A stretch of DNA of 39,714 bases from positions 1 to 39,714 of the forward strand of contig CAIOZF010000157.1 in assembly GCA_903862645.1 (NCBI GenBank). The letters are read 5' to 3'. The notes below the pieces were generated by a model. That model saw only the letters and a list, made by a program, of their open reading frames with translations, ran no database searches and was not told the DNA's origin. Made by a program: the position numbers and the translations under genes. Below are positions 26,100 to 36,470 of this stretch, piece by piece (position 1 is the stretch's first letter; each line of letters begins with the position of its first letter). This stretch comes from an uncultured Gammaproteobacteria bacterium. GTDB lineage: Bacteria; Pseudomonadota; Gammaproteobacteria; Pseudomonadales; Pseudohongiellaceae.

Positions 26100-26840
26100 A
26101 TGAACAATAAGAATAAGACTCAGGAGCACGAAGTAGGAGGCAGAGCAGAAGCGTCTCTCTCCCGCAGGGACCTTCTGAAGGGCGTTGGATTAACCGGTGC
26201 GGCACTGATGACTGCGGGCAGTAGTTCCGTCATCGCGCAGGCGCCAGATACTCAGGCTAGCCCGGTGCGTATCCGGGTGACGGAGGCGCTCGAGACGCTG
26301 ACTTCTGCAGAGAGCGCGGCATTGGATGCTTTCGCTTCGCGCATACTGCCCAGCGACGATGGCACCCCAGGAGCGCATGAGGCCCGTGCCGTACACTTCA
26401 TCGATCGCGGGCTGACTGGTGCCATGGCGGCATCGCGCGAGCAGTATACTGCGGGGCTCGCGGCGCTGGATGATCATGCCATGCAGGTCGGTGGCAGTGC
26501 CTTTCACGCGCTGCCAGCGTCGGCTCAGGATGCCATCATCGACGCGATGACGCGAAGCGCCATCCCGGAATCTCCCACGCTGAACGCGGGCTTCTTCAAT
26601 CTGGTCAGAACCCACACCATTGAGGGCACCTTCAGTGATCCTTACTACGGTGGCAACCGGGACTTCGTCGGGTGGGATCTGATCGGTTATCCGGGTGTGC
26701 GCATCATGTCGACGCCGGATGAAATCACTCAGGGAAAAGACCTCGCACCGAGCAGGCAGTCGGCCTACGACATGCCTGCTTACACAAAGGACCCGGCGGG
26801 TCCAGCCGCACAGGCAGGAGGAGCATCCCATGGCCACTGA
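26100..26840 (+). CDS. Gluconate 2-dehydrogenase subunit-3-like protein, Tat-exported
   Basis: The 246-residue protein carries a twin-arginine signal (SRRDLLKG near 21-28, then a hydrophobic stretch ending near SVIAQ). The body matches the gluconate 2-dehydrogenase subunit 3 family, a small helper protein that forms a complex with a GMC flavoprotein: LTSAESAALDAFASRILPSDDGTPGAHEA, then GFFNLVRTHTIEGTFSDPYYGGNRDFVGWDLIGYPG. The Tat signal probably carries the flavoprotein across, because the latter has none of its own. GAGGAG precedes the ATG. Its 3' end overlaps the GMC gene by 11 bases. No cytochrome c subunit gene is visible nearby. Confidence 0.9.
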   Translation: MNNKNKTQEHEVGGRAEASLSRRDLLKGVGLTGAALMTAGSSSVIAQAPDTQASPVRIRVTEALETLTSAESAALDAFASRILPSDDGTPGAHEARAVHFIDRGLTGAMAASREQYTAGLAALDDHAMQVGGSAFHALPASAQDAIIDAMTRSAIPESPTLNAGFFNLVRTHTIEGTFSDPYYGGNRDFVGWDLIGYPGVRIMSTPDEITQGKDLAPSRQSAYDMPAYTKDPAGPAAQAGGASHGH

Positions 26841-28536
26841 ACTTCCCAGAACTGATGTCGTTGTGATCGGGCTCGGTGCCGTAGGGGGCGTGGCCGTGCT
26901 GCCGCTCGTGAACGCTGGCCTGAATGTCATCGGCCTCGAAGCCGGTGGTTGGATGACCACTCGCGACTTCGCTCCAGACGAGATGCGTAACAACATCCGT
27001 GACTGGCCGCAAGCAGTGCCCAAGGCCAAGAACGAAATCCCCACCTCCCGCGCTAATATCAACTTCGAAGCCGTACAGGGTGGCGGACATCCGATGATGA
27101 ACGGCGTAGGCGGCACTTCGCTGCACTACTGGGCGCAAAGCTGGCGCCTGAATCCGTGGGATTTCAAGACTGTCAGTGAGACCACGCGTCGCTACGGTGC
27201 CCATCGTGTTCCGGTGGACTCGACCGTTGAGGACTGGCCGATCAGTTATGACGATCTCGAATCCTACTATGACCGCGTCGAATACGCGCTGGGCGTTTCG
27301 GGCAACGCAGGCAACATCAACGGTTCGTTGCAGCCCAACGGCAGCCAGTTCGAAGGACCCAGATCGAGAGCGTATCCCATGCCGGGTCTGCGCAGTTCGG
27401 GATTTACCGACATGATGAGCGAGGCCGCGCGCAATCTCGGCTGGAATCCCTTCCAAGGGCCAGCAGCCATCAATACCGAGGTTTACGGTGATCGGCCTGG
27501 CTGCTTCTATCATGGGTTCTGCGACAGGGGCGGCTGCCACGTATCGGCTAAAAGCTCCACGGCAGTCACCACTATCCCCGAGGCGATGAAATCCGGGCTT
27601 CTCAAAGTAGTCACTCATGCGCGCGTACTGAAAATCGTCAATGATGCCGATGGTCGTGTGACGGGCGTCGAGTATCTCAGCGGCAACCAAGTGCTGTTCC
27701 AGCCAGCGGACGCAGTGCTGCTGGCCAGTCAAACCTACGAAAATTCCCGACTGCTGCTGCTGTCGAAGTCTCGTGAGTTTCCTGATGGTCTCGCCAACAA
27801 CAGCGGGCAGGTCGGCCAGCATTACTTCAGTCACCATCAAGGAGCGCCAGTGCTGGCGCTATTCCCGAAGAATCTTAACAACTGGTACGGATTGCCAGCA
27901 CAAGGCGTTGCTATCGACGAATGGGCCGACGACAACTTCGACCACAGCGATCTGGATTTCATTGGCGGAGGCAATCTCTGGGCGCATACCGACCGTAAAC
28001 CGATCTCGGCGGCGAAGATGCCAACGTTCGACCTGGTGCCGACGTGGGGCGCGCAATGGAAAGCCTTCATTCGGGATAACGCCGACAGAACCAACACCTC
28101 TTACATCCAGAAGACGACACTGCCTTACCGGGGCAATTACCTCGATCTGGACCCGCTCGTGAAAGATAAGCTCGGCTTTCCTGTCATCCGCATTACCGCT
28201 GAGCTCAGGGACAATGAGAAGCGCATCGCTGCCTTTACCCAGGAGCGCATGGAAGAGTGGTATCGCGCTGCAGGTGCTGTGCAGATAGTGCGCACGGGAC
28301 TGGGCACTGCGATGGGCCCCTCGACGCATGCTTATGGCGGCACTCGCATGGGCGACGATCCAACCACTAATGTGACCGATCGTTTTGGTTTTGCGCACGA
28401 AGCACCGAACCTTGGTGTGCTGGGCGCATCGGTGATGGGGACCAGTGGTGCGAGAAATCCGACGCTGACGGCGCAGGCTTTGGCATGGCGGACAGCCGAG
28501 CACCTGGTCAACAACTGGGACACCATTACAAGGTAA
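26830..28536 (+). CDS. GMC-family flavin oxidoreductase, gluconate-dehydrogenase-like
   Basis: The 568-residue protein is the flavoprotein of the pair. The FAD-binding fold starts at once with VVVIGLGAVGGVAVLPL (G14, G16 and G19/20) and GLEAGG. It has GGHPMMNGVGGTSLHYWAQ, the GMC FAD-contact region, then CFYHGFCDRGGC with closely spaced cysteines near 225-236. The end shows HAYGGTRMGDDPTTNV and GTSGARNPTLTAQALAW, where family members place the catalytic histidine and asparagine. ATG 26830 has AGGAGG upstream and is inside the previous gene, so translation is coupled. The protein has no signal, so it should ride with its Tat partner. The sugar or alcohol it oxidises is unknown. Confidence 0.92.
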   Translation: MATELPRTDVVVIGLGAVGGVAVLPLVNAGLNVIGLEAGGWMTTRDFAPDEMRNNIRDWPQAVPKAKNEIPTSRANINFEAVQGGGHPMMNGVGGTSLHYWAQSWRLNPWDFKTVSETTRRYGAHRVPVDSTVEDWPISYDDLESYYDRVEYALGVSGNAGNINGSLQPNGSQFEGPRSRAYPMPGLRSSGFTDMMSEAARNLGWNPFQGPAAINTEVYGDRPGCFYHGFCDRGGCHVSAKSSTAVTTIPEAMKSGLLKVVTHARVLKIVNDADGRVTGVEYLSGNQVLFQPADAVLLASQTYENSRLLLLSKSREFPDGLANNSGQVGQHYFSHHQGAPVLALFPKNLNNWYGLPAQGVAIDEWADDNFDHSDLDFIGGGNLWAHTDRKPISAAKMPTFDLVPTWGAQWKAFIRDNADRTNTSYIQKTTLPYRGNYLDLDPLVKDKLGFPVIRITAELRDNEKRIAAFTQERMEEWYRAAGAVQIVRTGLGTAMGPSTHAYGGTRMGDDPTTNVTDRFGFAHEAPNLGVLGASVMGTSGARNPTLTAQALAWRTAEHLVNNWDTITR

Positions 28537-28541
28537 CCCCC

Positions 28542-28563
28542 GTGGGAGCAGGCCCTGCCCGCG
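28542..28563 (+). repeat. REP-like palindrome after the GMC gene
   Basis: The segment begins GTGGGAGC, has a GCAGG-C-CCTGC core and ends GCCCGCG. This resembles REP elements common in Pseudomonas and relatives. A related but shorter GTGGGAGC start occurs at 5449-5464 after rlmB. It stands six bases after the stop and may protect the 3' end. Whether it is repeated elsewhere was not checked. Confidence 0.45.
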
Positions 28564-28667
28564 ATGTCTCTTGAATCGTGGGTGCTCTTTTGCGGATCCC
28601 GGGGTGTTGCCCATGCCTCCCTCCGCCGCTCGAAGCTGCCATTTCAAATTTTCGTGCATCACAAATT

Positions 28668-28703
28668 AAAAAGCCCCGGTGTCATCGACAACCGGGGCTT
28701 TTT
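28668..28703. terminator. Bidirectional terminator between GMC and ppdK genes
   Basis: AAAAAGCCCCGGT (28668-28680) pairs perfectly with ACCGGGGCTTTTT (28691-28703), a 13-base-pair stem with a 10-base loop. T-runs follow the GC core on both strands, so it can end both converging transcripts. Confidence 0.92.
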
Positions 28704-28723
28704 CTTTCAGTGCAGAGCCGTGC

Positions 28724-31498
<2,775 letters not shown>

Positions 31499-31690
31499 AG
31501 TCCCAGGTCTGCTGAGGAGAAGTGGAGCGGCAGGATAAAACAATTGCCTCTTGAAATCCAGAGCTGCGAGCTTTGTCATCGCGTTCAAAAGGCGCGAAAA
31601 TCCGCGACTGCGACGAGTTTTTAACCAGAATTTCCTTATGTCTGCTGCTACTGTATTCTTGCTGCACAGCCCTCCCGCGCCGAGCATCCC

Positions 31691-32941
31691 TTGTCCCAAA
31701 CTCTCTTTGAAAAAAAGCCAGTGCCGGCGTCGTCTGCAAAAGTCTCGTGGACCATCTTTTGCTCCGTGATCGACAATTTTGGGGATATGGGTGTGTGCTG
31801 GCGTCTCGCTCGGCAACTTGCAGAAGAGCACGGCGTGGCCGTGACGCTGTGGATCGATGATCTGGATGCGTTCACGAGGTTTCTTGGGCGTCATGCGCTT
31901 GCGTCCGAGGACTTGCGACGGGAGGCCGGTGTTCAGGTATGCCACTGGCGTTCGCCTTGGGATGAGTCTGAGGGCGCTAACAACCGCATTGCAGGCTCGG
32001 CAGTTGTCATCGAGGCCTTTGCCTGCGAGTTGCCAGTACAGGTCATCGCCGCCATGGCGCGTCAGGTGCCGCCGCCGCAGTGGATCAATCTGGAGTATCT
32101 GAGTGCAGAGTCCTGGGTGGCTGGATGTCACGGTCTGCGATCCATGCTCAGCATTCCGGGAACAGGCGGGCAGCCGAGCCAGGTTGCCACACTGCACAAG
32201 ACGTTTTTCTTTCCTGGTTTTGATCAGGGGACCGGGGGGCTGCTGCGCGAAAGGGGGCTGCTCGACAGACATATGGCCTGGCAGCGCGACGAGCAGGCTA
32301 CGCGCCGGCAATTGCAGCCCCTGCTCGGTATCCCGCCATCGTGCTTGGGCATAGAACTGTGGATATCAGTTTTCACCTATGAAAGTGCGGCTTTCGCGAG
32401 CTGGCTGGTGGGGCTGAGTGAGGGAGAGCAGTCAACACTTTGTCTGGTGCCAGAGGGTATAGCGCTGACCAGCATTGCGGCTTTTCTGGGTCGCAGTGAG
32501 GTGTTTCCGGTTGGCGAGATGGTCTGCATCGGAAAGCTCGTGCTGGTCGTGATCCCATTCCTTTCCCAGGACGATTATGACCGCCTGTTGAGCGTTTGTG
32601 ATCTGAATCTGGTCCGCGGAGAGGATTCCTTCGTGCGTGCTCAGTGGGCAGGCAAGCCGCTGATATGGCACATTTATCCTCAGCAGGACGACATCCATTT
32701 GCAGAAACTGGACGCGTTTTTGGGGCGGTACTGTGATGAAAGTGCTGAAGCGGAATGTCCTGCGATGGAGACGCTGAGGCAGTTTAGCCGGCTCTGGAAT
32801 CTGGGTGAAGATTGCCACGAATTGTGGCATCATCTGCGCCCACAACTTCCCAGACTGCGCGAGCAGGTTGGGAAATGGCGACAAAGTCTGGTGCAACAGC
32901 CTGATCTGGCTGAGAATTTAGTACACAGATTGCAACTTTAA
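31691..32941 (+). CDS. earP: EF-P arginine rhamnosyltransferase EarP
   Basis: EarP transfers rhamnose from dTDP-rhamnose to Arg32 of EF-P, which switches EF-P on. The 416-residue protein has the family's features: [22 protein letters not shown] with D28 and D32 of the active site (D13 and D17 in Pseudomonas numbering), [18 protein letters not shown], and [23 protein letters not shown] with E311. The start is uncertain: TTG 31691 or GTG 31721, both with weak ribosome-binding sites. The next gene is efp itself, 37 bases on. The dTDP-rhamnose genes are not in this window. No other role fits so well. Confidence 0.94.
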   Translation: MSQTLFEKKPVPASSAKVSWTIFCSVIDNFGDMGVCWRLARQLAEEHGVAVTLWIDDLDAFTRFLGRHALASEDLRREAGVQVCHWRSPWDESEGANNRIAGSAVVIEAFACELPVQVIAAMARQVPPPQWINLEYLSAESWVAGCHGLRSMLSIPGTGGQPSQVATLHKTFFFPGFDQGTGGLLRERGLLDRHMAWQRDEQATRRQLQPLLGIPPSCLGIELWISVFTYESAAFASWLVGLSEGEQSTLCLVPEGIALTSIAAFLGRSEVFPVGEMVCIGKLVLVVIPFLSQDDYDRLLSVCDLNLVRGEDSFVRAQWAGKPLIWHIYPQQDDIHLQKLDAFLGRYCDESAEAECPAMETLRQFSRLWNLGEDCHELWHHLRPQLPRLREQVGKWRQSLVQQPDLAENLVHRLQL

Positions 32942-32942
32942 T

Positions 32943-32959
32943 GGCGGGCCAGGCCCGTC
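32943..32959 (+). other. Hairpin between earP and efp
   Basis: GGCGGGCC (32943-32950) is complementary to GGCCCGTC (32952-32959) with one G-T pair, just after the earP stop. No T-run follows. It may slow read-through or mark an mRNA processing point, allowing more efp than earP expression. This is inference. Confidence 0.4.
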
Positions 32960-32978
32960 AAATTTCGAGTAATCATTC

Positions 32979-33545
32979 ATGAAAACAGCGCAAGAGATTC
33001 GAGCCGGACAGGTCATTATGATCAGCGGTTCTCCCTGGAAAGTGCAGAAGAGCGAGTTCACCAAATCAGGTCGTAACTCTGCCATCTGCAAGATGAAGCT
33101 GAAGAACCTGCTCAACGGCATGCAGACCGAGACAGTGTACAAGGCTGATGACAAGTTCGAAATGGTCATCCTTGAACAGAAAGAAGTGACTTATTCTTAC
33201 TTCGCTGACCCGATGTACGTTTTCGTCGACACTGATTATGAACAGATCGAAATTGAGAAAGACGATCTGGACAGCGTGCTCGATTACCTCGAAGAAGGCA
33301 TGGAAGACATCTGCAATGCAGTGTTCTACAACGGCAAAGTGATCTCCATGGATCTGCCGACCACCATTGTTCGCGAGATCATCTACACCGAGCCATCTGC
33401 ACGTGGCGATACCTCCGGAAAGGTCATGAAAACAGCGCGCTTGAAGAGTGGTCACGAGATGCAGGTCTCTGCATTCTGTGAGATCGGCGACTTCGTCGAG
33501 CTTGATACCCGCACAGGCGAGTACAAGTCACGCGTCAAGCGCTGA
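32979..33545 (+). CDS. efp: Elongation factor P
   Basis: EF-P binds between the P and E sites of the ribosome and relieves stalling at polyproline. The 188-residue protein has the three beta-domain layout: ITGSPWKV-like start ([12 protein letters not shown]), then the KSGRNSA loop, and [35 protein letters not shown] at the end. The loop residue is Arg32 (S30-G31-R32), so it belongs to the rhamnosylated Arg type and not to the lysylated Lys34 type. That agrees with earP directly upstream. No strong ribosome-binding site is seen. A ten-base-pair hairpin follows the stop. Confidence 0.96.
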   Translation: MKTAQEIRAGQVIMISGSPWKVQKSEFTKSGRNSAICKMKLKNLLNGMQTETVYKADDKFEMVILEQKEVTYSYFADPMYVFVDTDYEQIEIEKDDLDSVLDYLEEGMEDICNAVFYNGKVISMDLPTTIVREIIYTEPSARGDTSGKVMKTARLKSGHEMQVSAFCEIGDFVELDTRTGEYKSRVKR

Positions 33546-33566
33546 GAAACGACTGTCATTGCACTA

Positions 33567-33599
33567 CCGGGCAGGCGTTCACGCTGCGGGCCTGTCCGG
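33567..33599 (+). terminator. Possible terminator hairpin after efp
   Basis: CCGGGCAGGC (33567-33576) pairs with GCCTGTCCGG (33590-33599) with one G-T pair. No T-run follows, so it would be a weak or factor-dependent terminator. It lies 22 bases after the efp stop. Confidence 0.5.
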
Positions 33600-33694
33600 G
33601 CTAAAAATCGCCTTCCGCTCCAGGGCCTACTTGTCCTGATCCTCCTTTGCGCCTCTCCCGCCTCGAATTGCTCGCATTGCCGATGTCACCTGTA

Positions 33695-33724
33695 TTGAAA
33701 GTTCCTTCGACTAAGGAGTAGAGT
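33695..33724 (+). promoter_or_regulatory. Sigma-70 promoter of the lysine-rich mini-protein gene
   Basis: TTGAAA (33695-33700), an 18-base spacer and TAGAGT (33719-33724) give a plausible promoter. It lies 59 bases before the mini-protein start and could also serve the ATP-grasp gene downstream. Confidence 0.5.
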
Positions 33725-33783
33725 ACAGGCGCCGCAGTGATGTACTGCGTTGCTCATGATCAACTATTCAAGGAGTCATCATC

Positions 33784-33891
33784 ATGTCGAAAGAGCGCAA
33801 TGCAAAAAAAGAAGCAAAGAAAAAACCGGCCTTGACGATGAAGGAAAAGAAAGTAGTCAAGAAAACCAAGAAAGAGACCCGAGGAGAGTAA
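33784..33891 (+). CDS. Lysine-rich mini-protein, 35 residues, unknown function
   Basis: A short frame from ATG 33784 to TAA 33889-33891 encodes a 35-residue, strongly basic, hydrophilic peptide: it begins SKERNAKKEAKKK, has LTMKEKKVVKKTK in the middle and ends KETRGE. About 15 residues are Lys or Arg. AAGGAG stands eight bases before the ATG, and a promoter is upstream, so it is likely expressed. Short Lys-rich proteins of similar style occur in Pseudomonas relatives, as I recall, but no function is known. RNA or ribosome binding is a guess from charge alone. It precedes the ATP-grasp gene by 25 bases. Confidence 0.65.
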   Translation: MSKERNAKKEAKKKPALTMKEKKVVKKTKKETRGE

Positions 33892-33916
33892 GTCCCTGCT
33901 GGCTTGACCCTTGAAA

Positions 33917-35146
33917 ATGCTCCTGTGCCTGCCTTCTGGTGGGCACAGAGAAGCGAGATTTTTTCTGCTGAGGCAGTACCCGCCGAGTGTGTTTGCTGAG
34001 ATGACAGGCTATCAGATATTGGTGATCGGGCCGCGGCGGGGGCTCATTGATGTGTTGCGAGCGCGCGCCATTCCCTTCTCGCTCTGGCAGGAAAAAAACC
34101 TCTTTATTGCAGTGTCTCCGCAAAAGAGTGTCACTGCACCCCTGTGGAGTTCTGCAGAGAAAGTGCGAGAACAAGTCCGCACGTCATTTCCCGGAGCACA
34201 ATTCACTCACGTGATCGCCGGCACAGAAGCCGCTGTGCTTCCGGCTTCCGTTGCGCGCCGGCAATTGGGTGCGCGCCCTTCCAGTACGACAACTGTCAAT
34301 CGTTGCCGCGATAAACTGCTGATGAAAGAGTATCTGAGCGGTTTCGGTATCCCGATGACCCGTTATATGGCTGACCACGCTGAACTCGATCCTGCTGCGG
34401 TGTTTGCAGCACTGGGCGGTCCCGTCGTGCGCAAGTACCGCAAATCGTCTGGTGGCGAGGGTATGCAACTCATCCAGCGTCCCGAGGATTTTGTGCGTGG
34501 AACCCATGGCCTCTCTATCCTTGAACGTTTCATCGATGCTCCCGAGGCGAGTGTCGAGTCGTTCATCGATCATGGGCGTATCCGCTTTACTAATATCACC
34601 CGTTATGAGGTCAAGGGGCACAGCAATTTTGTGCCGGCATCCTTTGACCGCGAGTGTCAGCGCACGCTGCTTTCCCTCAATGAGCGTGTCATCCAGGCAC
34701 TTGGCATTGGCTGGGGTATGACGCACCTGGAGGTCTACCTGACGGAGAAAGGCCCTCTATTCGGTGAGATAGCTCTGCGTCCGCCGGGCGGCTACATCAT
34801 GAACGCGCTTCAGCATGCCTGGGATTTCAATCCATGGGAGGCATTGGTGGCGATGGAGTTGGGCGAACAGTTTGAGTTTCCACCGCAGCCGGTGAGTTAC
34901 GCGGCCTCCGAAGTTCTCCATCCGGGTGCCGGCCGAGTGACCGCAGTGCTTGGCAAATCCAAGGTGCTGGCAGAACAGGGGGTGAAAGAGTTTCGCATCA
35001 AGGTAAAGCAGGGCGATATCATCGATGCCCGCAGCGGACTGGGGCAGGATGCCGGGTATGTAGTGCATGCCAGCTCCAGTGCTCTGGAGCGGCAGAGGCT
35101 GCATGAATTGATTGCAGAAGAATTGGTGATCGAGGTCAGTCTTTAA
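33917..35146 (+). CDS. ATP-grasp domain enzyme, substrate unknown
   Basis: The 409-residue protein shows an ATP-grasp fold of the carboxylate-amine ligase kind. After an N-terminal Rossmann-like part (about 1-125) comes the ATP-binding part, with VVRKYRKSSGGEGMQLI near 170-186 (nucleotide lysines and glycine loop), SVESFIDHGRIRFTNITRYEV, and the metal-ligand segment THLEVYLTEKGPLFGEIALRPPGGY near 269-293. A C-terminal beta region (about 330-409) resembles biotin-carboxylase-like ends. Proteins of this kind join a carboxylate to an amine using ATP, but the partners are not predictable here. ATG 33917 is chosen; a TTG at 33911 is possible. Its 3' end overlaps the opposite cupin gene by 11 bases. 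Confidence 0.85.
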   Translation: MLLCLPSGGHREARFFLLRQYPPSVFAEMTGYQILVIGPRRGLIDVLRARAIPFSLWQEKNLFIAVSPQKSVTAPLWSSAEKVREQVRTSFPGAQFTHVIAGTEAAVLPASVARRQLGARPSSTTTVNRCRDKLLMKEYLSGFGIPMTRYMADHAELDPAAVFAALGGPVVRKYRKSSGGEGMQLIQRPEDFVRGTHGLSILERFIDAPEASVESFIDHGRIRFTNITRYEVKGHSNFVPASFDRECQRTLLSLNERVIQALGIGWGMTHLEVYLTEKGPLFGEIALRPPGGYIMNALQHAWDFNPWEALVAMELGEQFEFPPQPVSYAASEVLHPGAGRVTAVLGKSKVLAEQGVKEFRIKVKQGDIIDARSGLGQDAGYVVHASSSALERQRLHELIAEELVIEVSL

Positions 35147-35519
35147 CAAAAAGCGTCACTAGTGGCTCATCACCCAGCTGTCGGCTCCAGTGGCCATGAA
35201 TGGTGGGATCGAAGACGGCACCATGAGGTAGCAAGTCTGCGGAATAGAAATGCTCCCCTGCCTTGAAGATGCGCGAGCTGCCATCCGCGAGCCCAATCTC
35301 CATTTGCCCTTGAAGGACGAACAGCCAGTTCGGCGAACCAGTACAGTGCATAGTACTACTGAATCCCACCGGGCTCTCTCTCAACACCAGGCCTTGCGCC
35401 GCGAATTCGCGGGACAGGCGTGACTGTGGCGTCCCTTCGGTCAACGGAATCTCTTCCGTGCGAAACCCGGCACGTCCATCCGCACCGGTGTACAGGATGA
35501 CTTTAGTAAACGTCTGCAT
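35136..35519 (-). CDS. Small cupin-domain protein
   Basis: The 127-residue protein has one cupin barrel: SPNWLFVLQGQMEIGLADGSSRIFKAGEHFYSADLLPHGAVFD. Metal ligands of classical cupins are only partly present (H near LLPHGAV and DPTIHGHW), so binding is uncertain. No signal is seen, so it is cytosolic. ATG 35519 has AGGAGA five bases upstream; the frame's earlier start would overlap the terminator of the upstream gene. It shares its 3' end with the ATP-grasp gene. I cannot assign a function; a regulator or isomerase is possible. Confidence 0.8.
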   Translation of the reverse strand: MQTFTKVILYTGADGRAGFRTEEIPLTEGTPQSRLSREFAAQGLVLRESPVGFSSTMHCTGSPNWLFVLQGQMEIGLADGSSRIFKAGEHFYSADLLPHGAVFDPTIHGHWSRQLGDEPLVTLFVKD

Positions 35520-35549
35520 ACACTCTCCTACAGAAAGTATGCCTGCCGC

Positions 35550-35580
35550 AAAAAGACCCGCGCCTTGCAATGCGCGGGTC
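35550..35580 (-). terminator. Rho-independent terminator between the two cupin genes
   Basis: On the reverse strand GACCCGCGC and GCGCGGGTC (arms at 35572-35580 and 35555-35563) form a perfect nine-base-pair stem followed by TTTTT (35550-35554). An outer stem, GCCTGCC (35541-35547) with GGCAGGC (35589-35595), surrounds it. It should end the double-cupin transcript before the small cupin gene. Confidence 0.88.
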
Positions 35581-35603
35581 ACTACGCTGGCAGGCAATTT
35601 TCA

Positions 35604-36314
35604 TTACATAGCGCGACGTGCTTCCTGGATGACAAACTCGACAGGCGTGGTCCCGACATTGCGAACTTCGTAGGTGCTGTGCGCATTGCGCCAGGCCCAG
35701 CTGCCCATGGCAGTCAACTCTGCAGTGATGCCGTCGTCGCGTGTGACATGAGTCATACCATCGGTGACTTGCACGATGAGGCTCGGGTTGTGGTGCATCT
35801 GCATCGCAGTGCTTTCGCCCGGGGCCAGCGTGATGCGGTAAGAGCGGAACCAGAGGTTTTCGAGCTGGGGTTCACCCTCGATGCCTGTTGGGCGGTCGGA
35901 GGTCAGTTCGGCCATGGGCGGACCATAGTTGGTCAGCGCGATGATACGGAACAGGCCGGGTCCTTCATTGCTGACCTGGTGGGTGAAGTTCTCGGTCACA
36001 TAGTCGGTGTTGCTGGTAACACGGCCGCCAGACGGGCCTTCACCTGAGCTGATGAATGCGTACATGATCGCAGCGTTATGCGTGTGCTGCAGTGTCATGT
36101 CGCCCGGGTTGATCTGGACGTCGAGGACTCTGATGTCGCCGTCCTGATGCATGAGGCGATGGCGCGGCTCCTGCAGGATGTTGACGATGCGAGTGGGGTC
36201 TCCCGCTTCGGCGGCACTGACGTTGCTGCTGATGCCAACCGGACCGGCCAGAGCCAGGAGGAGAAGAGAAAACAAGGCTGAGCTGCCTTGCACTGACAGA
36301 TTGAGAATGCGCAT
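35604..36314 (-). CDS. Exported double-cupin protein
   Basis: The 236-residue protein starts with a signal peptide (LLLLALAGPVGISSNVSAAEA). Two cupin halves follow: HQDGDIRVLDVQINPGDMTLQHTHNAAIMYAFISSGEGP and, later, LWFRSYRITLAPGESTAMQMHHNPSLIVQVTDGMTHV. The HTH and MHHN segments could hold a metal ion. ATG 36314 lies nine bases after GAGGG; the frame's first ATG at 36428 would add residues without a signal. It should act in the periplasm, but the substrate is unknown. A terminator separates it from the cytosolic cupin downstream. Confidence 0.82.
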   Translation of the reverse strand: MRILNLSVQGSSALFSLLLLALAGPVGISSNVSAAEAGDPTRIVNILQEPRHRLMHQDGDIRVLDVQINPGDMTLQHTHNAAIMYAFISSGEGPSGGRVTSNTDYVTENFTHQVSNEGPGLFRIIALTNYGPPMAELTSDRPTGIEGEPQLENLWFRSYRITLAPGESTAMQMHHNPSLIVQVTDGMTHVTRDDGITAELTAMGSWAWRNAHSTYEVRNVGTTPVEFVIQEARRAM

Positions 36315-36470
36315 CGGGTTGTCCCTCGTGCTTTCATTTATTGTTGTTTGCGAGTGCCCCGCATGGAGCGTCTTCTGCGGTTTCGGGCGCAGGGGTCCAA
36401 GAGTAAACAGCCTGTGTCTGCGAAGCAATCCTCTTGTTGTGCAAATCGGCAGAGAAGCGCAGTCCGGGGG

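Noticed and set aside
26725-27840. 371-codon reverse frame opposite the GMC gene
   Set aside because: Shadow of the GMC flavoprotein gene, no domain.
31499-32311. Long upstream continuation of the ppdK frame, 271 codons
   Set aside because: It lies antisense to earP, whose motifs are unmistakable, and its residues do not resemble any PPDK. The family N-terminus begins after 31498.
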